64,000 nucleotides of DNA from Firm-08 sp045541535 (lineage in GTDB: Bacteria > Bacillota > Clostridia > Oscillospirales > QAKW01), in the NCBI GenBank assembly GCA_045541535.1, contig JAZQJG010000098.1, forward strand, positions 1-64,000, written 5' to 3'. How positions within the stretch are numbered: position 1 is the first letter of the stretch; each line of letters opens with the position of its first letter. The translations under genes and the position numbers were made by a program. The notes beneath the pieces are model-generated. The model searched no databases. It had not been told where the DNA came from and saw nothing but the letters and a program-made list of their open reading frames with translations. This document shows positions 23,510-31,749 of the stretch, in pieces.

Positions 23510-23544
23510 TAATTAATATAAAATGCCTTGCAATTTCCAAAACG

Positions 23545-23594
23545 ACAACATATGGGTAAAAGTGTAGTGATACAGACCCATATGTTGTTTTTTC
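23545..23594 (+). terminator. terminator after the TIGR04086-type gene
   Basis: A 13-bp stem ACAACATATGGGT/ACCCATATGTTGT (23545-23557/23576-23588) with an 18-nt loop and TTTTTTC after it. Confidence 0.85.
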
Positions 23595-23608
23595 TTGTCC
23601 GAAACGAT

Positions 23609-23760
23609 GGTTTACATAACTTAATTATGCCGGTTTACATAATTGATTTTTGATTTAATTTTGTAAGAAGTTACAAACTTTATTTTTCTAGAAAATTCCT
23701 ATTGCAAAAAGCAATTGAATGATGTATTATATTAAAGCCGCTCAAAAATGTTTACATAAT
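23609..23760 (+). repeat. GTTTACATAA direct repeats upstream of spoIIM
   Basis: GGTTTACATAA at 23609-23619 and 23632-23642, spaced 23 bp, and TGTTTACATAAT at 23749-23760. All are in one orientation inside a 319-bp AT-rich stretch without a gene. They may be regulator sites or the remnant of one insertion-element end. Confidence 0.5.
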
Positions 23761-23781
23761 TATTTGGTGTAATTTACATTT

Positions 23782-23811
23782 GACATACCGTCACCCACGA
23801 TATCATATACT
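23782..23811 (+). promoter_or_regulatory. possible sigma-E promoter of spoIIM
   Basis: GACATACC (23782-23789), 14-bp spacer and CATATACT (23804-23811) resemble the sigma-E pattern. A sigma-A -35 TTGACA at 23780-23785 overlaps, but no good -10 lies at 17 bp. spoIIM is sigma-E controlled in Bacillus. Confidence 0.45.
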
Positions 23812-23828
23812 ATATCGGAGGTGTGGAC

Positions 23829-24395
23829 ATGTCCGGTAATTTTACTTTTCAAATTTCAAAAAAGCATTTGGTTTTACATTCTCTGCTCCTTTTAAGTGGT
23901 ATTTGTACAGCGTCTCTCTTTCTTCGTTTCAGCAAGGAAGAGCTGCTTACAGGCTTCAAAGAACAGATAACTACCTATTTTGCTTTTTCGGGTATTCCCC
24001 ATATTGTCATTTTGCTAGGGCAAGAATTTTTTTGGATCTTATTAATGATTGCTTTTGCCCGTATTCCTTATGGCAAAATTGCCTCTCTGCTCGTCCTCTT
24101 TTACAAGGGCTTCAGCATTGGTGTGATTGCATCGGTATTTTGCAGAGAATACGGAGCGGCAGGCATCAAATACATCTTTTGTCTTCTTTTACCGCAAAGT
24201 ATCCTATACATTTTATCGCTATGTCTCGCTGCGCAAATCAGTTTTGAATTATCTTATAATCTTCAAAGCAGGGGGCAACACAGCAAAATTATTCCAACCG
24301 ACGCAAGAGCTTATATCATCTCATTCGTATTAACGGCTCTCGGCGTATTTTGTGAAACAATAGCCATTCCTTGGCTACACCAAACATTATTTTAA
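23829..24395 (+). CDS. spoIIM: stage II sporulation protein M
   Basis: A 188-aa membrane protein with about five hydrophobic segments, including FYKGFSIGVIASVF and the CLLLPQSILYILSLCLAAQ segment of the SpoIIM family. With SpoIID and SpoIIP it drives septal peptidoglycan thinning and engulfment in the mother cell. ATG 23829 has GGAGGTG at 5 nt; GTG 23823 overlaps that site. It is followed by xerD, as in several Firmicutes. Confidence 0.85.
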   Translation: MSGNFTFQISKKHLVLHSLLLLSGICTASLFLRFSKEELLTGFKEQITTYFAFSGIPHIVILLGQEFFWILLMIAFARIPYGKIASLLVLFYKGFSIGVIASVFCREYGAAGIKYIFCLLLPQSILYILSLCLAAQISFELSYNLQSRGQHSKIIPTDARAYIISFVLTALGVFCETIAIPWLHQTLF

Positions 24396-24413
24396 AGAAA
24401 AGGAGGGAAACAC

Positions 24414-25313
24414 GTGGAAAAACTGTACGACTCGTTTTGCAAATACCTTAAGAGCCGCAAAAAGGTCTCTGACAGCACACTTCAGTCTTACAAGCATGAT
24501 ATTCATCAATTTTTGGTTTTTGCACGTGCCGGCGGAATTGAGAGTATTGAAGACGTGGACACTAAACTGATTGAAAAATATCTCAAAACCCTGCAAAAAG
24601 AAAAACTCTCCGATGCCACCATTGCCCGAAACCTATCTTGTTTGCGCACTTTTTTCAAATATACCGTTTCTTCCAAGCGTTTAACCTTTGATCCTACTAT
24701 CGGTATCAAAAACATCAAAACGGCCCAAAAACTACCCAGCGTGATGACGGATGAAGAGGTTGAGGCTTTGTTGGTGCAACCGAATCTGATGACCGCAAAA
24801 GGGAAACGTGACAAAGCAATGCTGGAGGTTTTGTATGCAACGGGAATGCGTGTCAGCGAGTTGATTGCCCTGAATCTTCATGACATAAATCTTGACGTTG
24901 GGTACATCATCACCGGACAAAACACCAAAAAGGAAAGATTTGTTCCTCTGTATCAATTAGCAATCAAAGCAATCAGTGATTATCTTGAGTTTGCCCGACC
25001 AGCATTACATAAAGAGGACACACCCAGTGATGCATTGTTTTTAAACGCCAGCGGACAAGCCATGAGCCGCCAGGGCTTTTGGAAAATTATCAAAGCGTAT
25101 ACCAAGAGTGCAAAAATCGATAAAGATATCACTCCGATCACACTCCGCCATTCTTTTGCTACTCATTTGCTCAAAAACGGCGCCGATCTCAACACCATTA
25201 AGGATATGCTGGGACACAGCACCATCACCTCCACCAAAGTATATGCCAAACTACTGAAAAGTCAGTATATGAATGTGTATGAGCACTGCCACCCGAGAGC
25301 AAAATTAAGATAA
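24414..25313 (+). CDS. xerD: site-specific tyrosine recombinase XerD
   Basis: A 299-aa tyrosine recombinase. The N-terminal SAM-like core-binding domain (about 1-90) precedes a catalytic domain with the first Arg in ATGMRVSELIALNL, ITLRHSFATHLL, LGHSTITSTKVY and the Tyr nucleophile. XerC/XerD resolve chromosome dimers at dif. The GTG start has AAGGAGGG upstream. It follows spoIIM by 18 bp and is probably co-transcribed. Confidence 0.88.
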   Translation: MEKLYDSFCKYLKSRKKVSDSTLQSYKHDIHQFLVFARAGGIESIEDVDTKLIEKYLKTLQKEKLSDATIARNLSCLRTFFKYTVSSKRLTFDPTIGIKNIKTAQKLPSVMTDEEVEALLVQPNLMTAKGKRDKAMLEVLYATGMRVSELIALNLHDINLDVGYIITGQNTKKERFVPLYQLAIKAISDYLEFARPALHKEDTPSDALFLNASGQAMSRQGFWKIIKAYTKSAKIDKDITPITLRHSFATHLLKNGADLNTIKDMLGHSTITSTKVYAKLLKSQYMNVYEHCHPRAKLR

Positions 25314-25325
25314 GAGGTATTAACT

Positions 25326-26048
25326 ATGGGTTTATTTTCACAATATACAAAGGAAGGTCACGGCATTTCCAAAGAGCAGGCCAATGCACCGGCGTTTATT
25401 CAGTTTTTCAGAATCTACGGAACTCGCTTCTGGTCACTGATTTTGCTCAATCTGATTTATGTTTTGTTTTGCATTCCGATCGTAACCATCGGGCCCGCCA
25501 CCGCCGGAATGACCAAGGTTTTACGTAATTGGTCCAGAAGAGAACACGCCTTTGTTTGGGGCGACTTTTGGGAAACCTTTAAATCCAATTTTAAGCAAGC
25601 CTTTATTGTGGGCATTGTTAATTTGTTTGCTTGGGCTTTGCTGATTTATGATCTTTGGTTTTTCTGGGCAAATGGCGCTCACGTGCTGTATATCTGTCTG
25701 ATTGCTTTAACCGCGCTGGTTTGGTTGTTTATGAACTATTATATTTACACCATGCTGATTACTTTCAGACTCAACCTGCGCCAGCTATTTAAAAATGCTT
25801 TTATCTTTGCATGGGCCGGCATCATCCGCAACATTGGTATCACTCTGATCATTGCCGCAATTTGCTATTTGTTTACGCTTTTCTTGCAAAATCCGCTGGT
25901 ATGGATCATTTATTTCTGTTGTTTCCTGGGCACCTGCGGTTACGTCATCACGTTTATCACTTATCCGCTCATCAAACGCTTTATGATTGATAACGTGGAT
26001 CCCAAAACCGGTGAACGAATTGAAGTTCAACCGGACGAAAACGAATAG
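25326..26048 (+). CDS. DUF624 (YesL-like) membrane protein
   Basis: A 240-aa membrane protein with about five to six helices. The N-terminal region ends in IPIVTIGPATAGMTKVLRNW, the signature segment of DUF624/YesL proteins, which often sit beside carbohydrate uptake genes. No such genes are near here, so the role is open. It starts 12 bp after xerD with AAGAGG upstream. Confidence 0.85.
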   Translation: MGLFSQYTKEGHGISKEQANAPAFIQFFRIYGTRFWSLILLNLIYVLFCIPIVTIGPATAGMTKVLRNWSRREHAFVWGDFWETFKSNFKQAFIVGIVNLFAWALLIYDLWFFWANGAHVLYICLIALTALVWLFMNYYIYTMLITFRLNLRQLFKNAFIFAWAGIIRNIGITLIIAAICYLFTLFLQNPLVWIIYFCCFLGTCGYVITFITYPLIKRFMIDNVDPKTGERIEVQPDENE

Positions 26049-26084
26049 AAAAAATGCAGACACTTTCACGTGTCTGCATTTTTT
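26049..26084. terminator. bidirectional terminator
   Basis: A 15-bp perfect stem (26049-26063/26070-26084) with A6 and T6 flanks between convergent genes; it covers the last bases of the minus-strand stop codon. Confidence 0.9.
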
Positions 26085-27075
26085 ATTCTTCTTTATCTTC
26101 TTCTGATTTTTTTGCTTTGGCTTTATAACCGGAAAGGGGATTGGATATGGCTGCTTCTTTTACCTGTTCACTATCAACGTGTGTATAAATCTGTGTGGTG
26201 CCGAGATTTTCGTGACCGAGCACCTTTTGCAATACACGAATATCCACCTTACCGTGGCGATGCATCAGGGTTGCTGCCGTGTGACGCAACTTATGTGTGG
26301 ACAGTCCGGGCTCGGTTAGACCGGCAGCCGAAAGATGTTTTTTCACCAGCCATTGCACAGTTTTGGGACTGATACGGTTACGGTTTCGGCTGACAAACAA
26401 TGCATCCCTGTCCTTAAGTCCTTCGTGAGGCCTTACCGCAAGATAGGCTTCAATGGCGTCTCTGCAAGCGTCGTTTAAATAGATATTTCGCTGTTTATTG
26501 CCTTTGCCGTTAATGGTGACAAAGTCTCCGCGAACGTCGGAGAGATTGAGATTTACAAGCTCCGAGAGACGCAGACCGCAATTTAAAAATATGGTCAAAA
26601 TAGCAAAATCTCTTAATTTATTGGGACCGTCAACGCTTTCAAGCAGTTGCATACTTTCATCAAGATTTAAATGTTTCGGCAGTTCTTTTGAAAGGGCAGG
26701 GGATTCCAGATCTTCAATAGGATTCACCGTAAGCAGATCCTTGCGCAACAGATATTTAAAAAAAGTACGCAAGCAGGAAATTCTGCGATTGATGGATCGG
26801 GAGGATTTGTTATTTCTGACGTCTCTTAAATAAAACAGGAATTCATACACGTCCGACAAGGTAATGGTTTTGATGAATTCAATATCAATATCTGTAATGT
26901 CAATCTCTTCAAAAGCACAGTCGTTAATACGCTGCTTGGACATTTTCATATATCTGAAAAAAGTGCGCAGATCAAAATAATAATCTTCGCCAGTAACTTT
27001 GCTTTCGCCACGGGCGACTTGAATATACATCAAAAAATCACGCACGATCGGGGGGATATCCTGATATTGTTGCAT
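26083..27075 (-). CDS. tyrosine recombinase, XerC-like
   Basis: A 330-aa tyrosine recombinase with the full catalytic set: CGLRLSELVNLNL, THKLRHTAATLMHRHG, VLGHENLGTTQIY and the final Tyr. The N-terminal core-binding domain is longer than in Xer proteins. A basic/acidic tail (KAKKSEEDKEE) follows. It may be the XerC partner of the XerD-like protein encoded 0.8 kb away on the other strand (inference). ATG 27075 follows GAGGTG. Confidence 0.85.
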   Translation of the reverse strand: MQQYQDIPPIVRDFLMYIQVARGESKVTGEDYYFDLRTFFRYMKMSKQRINDCAFEEIDITDIDIEFIKTITLSDVYEFLFYLRDVRNNKSSRSINRRISCLRTFFKYLLRKDLLTVNPIEDLESPALSKELPKHLNLDESMQLLESVDGPNKLRDFAILTIFLNCGLRLSELVNLNLSDVRGDFVTINGKGNKQRNIYLNDACRDAIEAYLAVRPHEGLKDRDALFVSRNRNRISPKTVQWLVKKHLSAAGLTEPGLSTHKLRHTAATLMHRHGKVDIRVLQKVLGHENLGTTQIYTHVDSEQVKEAAISNPLSGYKAKAKKSEEDKEE

Positions 27076-27662
27076 TATAACACCTCATTTACGGTTTGAT
27101 GGTTAATGGGAGGGAGGGATATTTCGATATTGCAAATTATACATAATAAATATTATGTATAATTAAGGGGAGGGATAAATATATAAAATTAGGTATATAA
27201 GGGCGATTTTGGCCGTTTTACTAAAACAGCACCATTTGAGTCTATTTGTAAAAGAAATCTATCATAATCCATATACTGAACTTATTTTATGATATAACTG
27301 CAGCTTGATTAATCTTTTCTGCTTAGCTTTTCGTTTTTAAAAATTAACTGCAATTTTAATATGCCTTCCTTACTATTTCTCCCAAAAAAAGATCCTCTCA
27401 TTTTTTTAAAATGAACTCTGCTATGTTATAAATGTTTCTATTTGATTTTGGTATCTGCTATTACTATCAAAATCGTTTTCAATTCATTATATCGGTAATA
27501 TTTCAAAAATCGGGTCTCCAAGTGTTATGCCCTGTGGCTCATTTCGGAATCAAACAACCTAACCGGATTCTTTCCCATTGCCCTCAGGATAAGTCAACGA
27601 TTAAAGAAAATCAACTATACAATTTCAAAAATATTATGTATAATTGGAGATATGGAATACAA
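27076..27662. other. AT-rich 587-bp stretch without a recognisable gene
   Basis: It contains a 14-bp inverted repeat at 27135-27164 and an exact further copy of one arm at 27632-27645. Purine runs GGGAGGGAGGG and GGGGAGGG flank the inverted repeat. A short reading frame that continues into radA on the opposite strand lacks a ribosome site and is not credible. I see no tRNA, riboswitch or clear promoter for radA here. Confidence 0.6.
27135..27164. repeat. 14-bp inverted repeat with a distant third arm
   Basis: AATTATACATAATA/TATTATGTATAATT (27135-27148/27151-27164) with a 2-nt loop. TATTATGTATAATT occurs again at 27632-27645, 481 bp away. Confidence 0.75.
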
Positions 27663-29036
27663 TTAGTTTTGCATTCCGTTTCTGACAATATGAATTGCTT
27701 GGGATACCGATTTAACAGCGATAATTTCAATTCCGCTAAAAGTCTGTTTTAATACGTTTCTTCCGGGAACCATAATTCGTTTGAAGCCCAGTTTTTTAGC
27801 TTCTGCAATACGCTTGTCCAAAAAACTTACAGCTCTGATCTCTCCGGACAGCCCTATCTCCCCTACTACCAACAAATCTGAAGGAATTTCAAAATCAGCA
27901 AGACTGGAAGCAATTGCCATGGTAATTGCAAGATCGGCGCTGGGCTCATCAATCCGAAAACCGCCGATCACGTTTAAGTAGATATCCTGATTAAAAAGTT
28001 GATAATTGGCCCTCTTTTCCAGCACCGCCGTTAACAGATGCATTCTGTTCAGGTCAATGCCTGCCGACATTCTTCTGGGATTGGGATATACGGTTTTGGA
28101 AACAAGGGCCTGCACCTCCGCCAAAATCGGACGGGAGCCTTCGATCAGGCAGGTGACGCAGGAGCCGGGTACGTTTTCAGGGCGGCCTTCCAAAAACATT
28201 TTGGAGGGGTTGTCCACCTCCACCAAGCCCTCAGCCGCCATATCAAATACGCCGATTTCGTTGGTAGAGCCGAAACGGTTTTTAACCGCACGCAGTAAAC
28301 GGTAAGAAAGATTTTTATCTCCTTCAAAATACAGCACCGTATCTACCATATGCTCCAGCATTTTGGGGCCTGCCAAAGATCCTTCTTTGGTAACATGACC
28401 AATAACGAAAATGGTAACGCCGTGTTCTTTTGCAAGACGCATCAGCGCCGAAGTGGATTCTTTGATTTGAGAAGCACTGCCGGGTGCATAGGAAACGTTA
28501 CCGCAGGTCATGGTTTGAATGGAGTCGATAATCAGAATATCCGGTTGATGCTCCAGCACCAACTGAACGATGGTGTCCATATCGGTTTCGGAAATCAGTT
28601 TGATGTTCGGAGACGAAACGCCAAGACGGTTGGCACGAATCTTGATTTGACCTTTAGATTCCTCGCCGGAAACGTAATAAACCTCTTGGGTCTGAGCAAA
28701 TTTTTCACAAACCTGCAACAGTAAGGTGGATTTACCGATGCCGGGATCACCGCCAACCAACACTAATGAACCGTAAACCAGCCCACCACCCAATACACGG
28801 TCAAACTCCTTTAGGCCCGTTAAAATACGCTTGCCCGAACTCTCGCTGACCTCATTGATGGGAACCACGTCAACTTTCTTTGCAGCTGCTTTGGCGGCAG
28901 AATTTTGCACGGAAGCTTCCGTTACAATTTCTTCTTCCAGCGTACCCCATTCGCCGCAATTGGGACATTTGCCCCAAAATTTGGCGCTCTCGTAGCCACA
29001 ATTGGTACAAACAAATTTATTCTTTACCTTTGCCAT
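27663..29036 (-). CDS. radA: DNA repair protein RadA
   Basis: A 457-aa RadA/Sms. It has an N-terminal zinc finger (CTNCGYESAKFWGKCPNCGEW), a RecA-like ATPase with Walker A GGDPGIGKST near residue 95, the KNRFGSTNEIGVF motif typical of RadA, and a C-terminal Lon-like domain. It promotes branch migration in recombination. GGAGAAAAC precedes the ATG. It is last in the long recJ-to-radA gene run; no hairpin terminator is visible after it. Confidence 0.96.
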   Translation of the reverse strand: MAKVKNKFVCTNCGYESAKFWGKCPNCGEWGTLEEEIVTEASVQNSAAKAAAKKVDVVPINEVSESSGKRILTGLKEFDRVLGGGLVYGSLVLVGGDPGIGKSTLLLQVCEKFAQTQEVYYVSGEESKGQIKIRANRLGVSSPNIKLISETDMDTIVQLVLEHQPDILIIDSIQTMTCGNVSYAPGSASQIKESTSALMRLAKEHGVTIFVIGHVTKEGSLAGPKMLEHMVDTVLYFEGDKNLSYRLLRAVKNRFGSTNEIGVFDMAAEGLVEVDNPSKMFLEGRPENVPGSCVTCLIEGSRPILAEVQALVSKTVYPNPRRMSAGIDLNRMHLLTAVLEKRANYQLFNQDIYLNVIGGFRIDEPSADLAITMAIASSLADFEIPSDLLVVGEIGLSGEIRAVSFLDKRIAEAKKLGFKRIMVPGRNVLKQTFSGIEIIAVKSVSQAIHIVRNGMQN

Positions 29037-29045
29037 GTTTTCTCC

Positions 29046-29717
29046 TTACTGTTGTACAGCCTCATAAATCAGACGGGCAAGTTTACGTTGATATTCTTCA
29101 TCCTTTAATTTCAAAAGCTCCTCTTGATTTGTCAAAAAGCCGCACTCAATCAAGATTGCAGAATTATCGGTGTTTTTAAAAAGGTATAGTGAGTCGGAAA
29201 TCGGCTTACAGTTTTTAGTGTGATCAGGCTGTAGTTGTTCGTTAATGTTTTGTTGCAGGCGTTGGGCAATTGACAAGGATTTCGGATCATTATCCTTATA
29301 AAAGACCTGACAGCCGTATACGGATGAATTGGGATAGGTATTCATATGAACGCTGATCAACAATGCCTGCGGATATCTTTTAGCCAGTTCCACCCGTTGC
29401 TTCATATCCGAAATTTTATGTTCCCGAATACTGCCTTTCACAACGGAAAGTCCCTGTTCGCTACTACGAGAAATAATCGCTTTTCCCTGATCAAACAGTT
29501 GATAAACAGCCGTTCCTATTTGCAAATTGAGCATCTGTTCCGTAGTTCCGTCAAGGCCAACTGCACCACCGTCCGGCAACCCGTGACCGGGATCAATGAT
29601 AAATTGTACCATAGATTGCTCAATCATCGGCTTGGTAGCCGGCAACAAAAGACATACGGCCATAAAGGCCAAACAGCCAAAACTCAATAAAATTTGCTTG
29701 CGATAACGAGAAAACAA
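29046..29717 (-). CDS. cwlD: N-acetylmuramoyl-L-alanine amidase, CwlD type
   Basis: A 223-aa Amidase_3 enzyme with an N-terminal membrane anchor or signal (LLSFGCLAFMAVCLLLPATK). Zinc and catalytic motifs are IDPGHGLPDGGAVG, SVHMNTY and IECGFLTNQEE. CwlD starts muramic-lactam formation in spore cortex. The best start is TTG 29717, with GGTGATGG upstream; the first ATG would remove most of the leader. It lies 9 bp before radA. Confidence 0.8.
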   Translation of the reverse strand: MFSRYRKQILLSFGCLAFMAVCLLLPATKPMIEQSMVQFIIDPGHGLPDGGAVGLDGTTEQMLNLQIGTAVYQLFDQGKAIISRSSEQGLSVVKGSIREHKISDMKQRVELAKRYPQALLISVHMNTYPNSSVYGCQVFYKDNDPKSLSIAQRLQQNINEQLQPDHTKNCKPISDSLYLFKNTDNSAILIECGFLTNQEELLKLKDEEYQRKLARLIYEAVQQ

Positions 29718-29752
29718 AAACCATCACCGCTAAAGCATATTCACTTTGGCGT

Positions 29753-30301
29753 TTATTTATGTGAGGAATAACGTCCAAAAGCATCCTTGAGTTTTTGAGA
29801 GTAAACGATGCCCTTACAACCGCTGATATAACCTATGAACGGAAACAAAATTTGCATTGCAAGACAAAGCAAACAAATCAATATAGGATGATTGGGTATA
29901 ATGTGCTGTAACGGCCAATAACCGAAAAGATTCCACATAGTAAAAACGTACAGGCCGCTCTTGAGATATAATACACCGCCAAAATGCCCAACAGCCCAAA
30001 CCAACAGCATAAGCAAGCTGGGCACAGCCCCCAGCACAGCGCCGAGCAATCCGCGCAACAGATATCCCTGATCATACGCTTCGGAAGAATGCCGACTTAC
30101 GTCGTGAAATCCGGCCTTGTAGGCGCCGTGATAAGAGATATAATAATAGAAAAACACGTTTAAAATCAAAAATAAAACGTAGGTCAACAAGCTATTTTGA
30201 CCGAAAACAAAAGGAAACGGTATGATACACATACAACACGCAATATCTGCGATAAATTGATTGAGCAGCAAAGTACCGCTTAACTTAAATACAGGTTTCA
30301 A
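29753..30301 (-). CDS. hypothetical membrane protein
   Basis: A 182-aa protein with about five hydrophobic segments that I cannot assign to a family. A soluble loop HDVSRHSSEAYDQGYLLRG lies after the second helix, and the C terminus is basic. The start is TTG 30301 with AGGTGATC upstream. It sits 8 bp after gatB and before cwlD in the same run of genes. Confidence 0.65.
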   Translation of the reverse strand: MKPVFKLSGTLLLNQFIADIACCMCIIPFPFVFGQNSLLTYVLFLILNVFFYYYISYHGAYKAGFHDVSRHSSEAYDQGYLLRGLLGAVLGAVPSLLMLLVWAVGHFGGVLYLKSGLYVFTMWNLFGYWPLQHIIPNHPILICLLCLAMQILFPFIGYISGCKGIVYSQKLKDAFGRYSSHK

Positions 30302-30309
30302 AAGATCAC

Positions 30310-31749
30310 CTACTTTTGCAGTTCATTTAACAGTAGATCACTTAAAATCTTGGGATTGCCCTGGCCGCGAGAAGCTTTCATACACTGACCAACCAAAAAT
30401 CCGAGAACGTTGGTCTTGCCGTTCTTATAGTCGGCAACGGTGCCGGGATTCTTGGCGAGTACGTCAGCAACCAGCGCTTCAAGTGCAGAGTTATCACTGA
30501 TCTGCTCAAGCCCCATTTCTTTTACAAACGTAAGGGGCTCGCCATCTTCCGTCAGCATTTTGGCAAACACCTTTTTAGCGGCAGAGCCTGAAATAGTTCC
30601 GTTTTCAATCAAAAGAATCAGATCCGACAAGCGCTTGGCAGTAATCGGAAATTCGTCGGCAGAAATCTGATGGTCGTTACAATATTTCGTAACGTCACCC
30701 AGGATCCAGTTAGCCGCATCCTTTGCCTTGATTTTAGCAGCGGCGATCATAGACTCAAACAACTTGGCCTTGGCGTAATCCTTGGCAATCAGCTCAGAAT
30801 CATCCTTGCCCAATCCCAACTGCTGAACGTAACGGTTGATTTTTTGATTGGGTAGCTCCGGAATCTGCTCTTTGAGAGAGAGCACCCAATCGTGATCCAA
30901 CGTGGTGGGCATAACGTCGGGCTCTTTGAAATAGCGATAGTCCTGAGCATCCTCCTTGGAACGGAGCAAAACGTTTACGCCGTTTTCGTCGTCCCATTTT
31001 CTGGTTTCCTGTTCAATGACGCCGCCTTGTTCGATGATCTCAATCTGGCGGTTTGCTTCGTATTCAATAGCTCTCATAGCCCCGCTGAAGGTATTAATGT
31101 TTTTCATCTCGCAACGGGTGCCGAATTCGGAAGAGCCCTTTGGCATAACAGAAACGTTAACGTCACAACGAATGGAGCCCTCCTGCATTTTACAGTCGGA
31201 AACATCAATATATTGCAAAATCGTCTTGATGGTTTCAAGATATTCCTTGGCCTCGGCCGCACTGCGCATATCGGGCTCAGAAACAATTTCAATCAGTGGT
31301 ACGCCGCAACGGTTCATATCCACCAGCGTAGAATCAAAGCCTTCCATATGCAACAGCTTGCCGGCGTCTTCCTCAATATGAATACGGGTAATGCCGACAC
31401 GCTTTTGTTCGTCTCCCAACATAAATTCAACGTAACCATTTTCACACAAAGGAATATCAAATTGAGAAATCTGATAAGCCTTGGGCAGGTCAGGATAAAT
31501 ATAATTTTTACGGTCCTGTTTAAGATTTTCATTGATGCTGCAATGAACGGCGTGACCCATCTTGATTGCATACTCAACAACCTTTTTATTCAGCACGGGC
31601 AAGGCGCCGGGCATACCCATACAAACGGGACAGCACTGAGTATTGACTTCGCCGCCGAATTTGTTTTCACAGCTACAATAAATTTTGGTTTTGGTTTTCA
31701 GTTCGGCATGGACCTCCAGACCGACCACAATATCATATTTACTGTTCAT
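30310..31749 (-). CDS. gatB: aspartyl/glutamyl-tRNA amidotransferase subunit B
   Basis: A 479-aa GatB that feeds ammonia from GatA to mischarged Glu-tRNA(Gln) or Asp-tRNA(Asn). Signatures are VVGLEVHAELKTKTKIYCSC, the LPKAYQISQFDIPL region and DMNRCGVPLIEIVSEPD, with the C-terminal tail domain. GGAGGAAC precedes the ATG, which overlaps the end of ligA by 11 bp. gatA and gatC are not in this window. Confidence 0.96.
   Translation of the reverse strand: MNSKYDIVVGLEVHAELKTKTKIYCSCENKFGGEVNTQCCPVCMGMPGALPVLNKKVVEYAIKMGHAVHCSINENLKQDRKNYIYPDLPKAYQISQFDIPLCENGYVEFMLGDEQKRVGITRIHIEEDAGKLLHMEGFDSTLVDMNRCGVPLIEIVSEPDMRSAAEAKEYLETIKTILQYIDVSDCKMQEGSIRCDVNVSVMPKGSSEFGTRCEMKNINTFSGAMRAIEYEANRQIEIIEQGGVIEQETRKWDDENGVNVLLRSKEDAQDYRYFKEPDVMPTTLDHDWVLSLKEQIPELPNQKINRYVQQLGLGKDDSELIAKDYAKAKLFESMIAAAKIKAKDAANWILGDVTKYCNDHQISADEFPITAKRLSDLILLIENGTISGSAAKKVFAKMLTEDGEPLTFVKEMGLEQISDNSALEALVADVLAKNPGTVADYKNGKTNVLGFLVGQCMKASRGQGNPKILSDLLLNELQK

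Noticed and set aside
27432..27752. 106-codon plus-strand frame near radA
   Set aside because: Half of it is antisense to the end of radA and there is no ribosome-binding site or homology I recognise.
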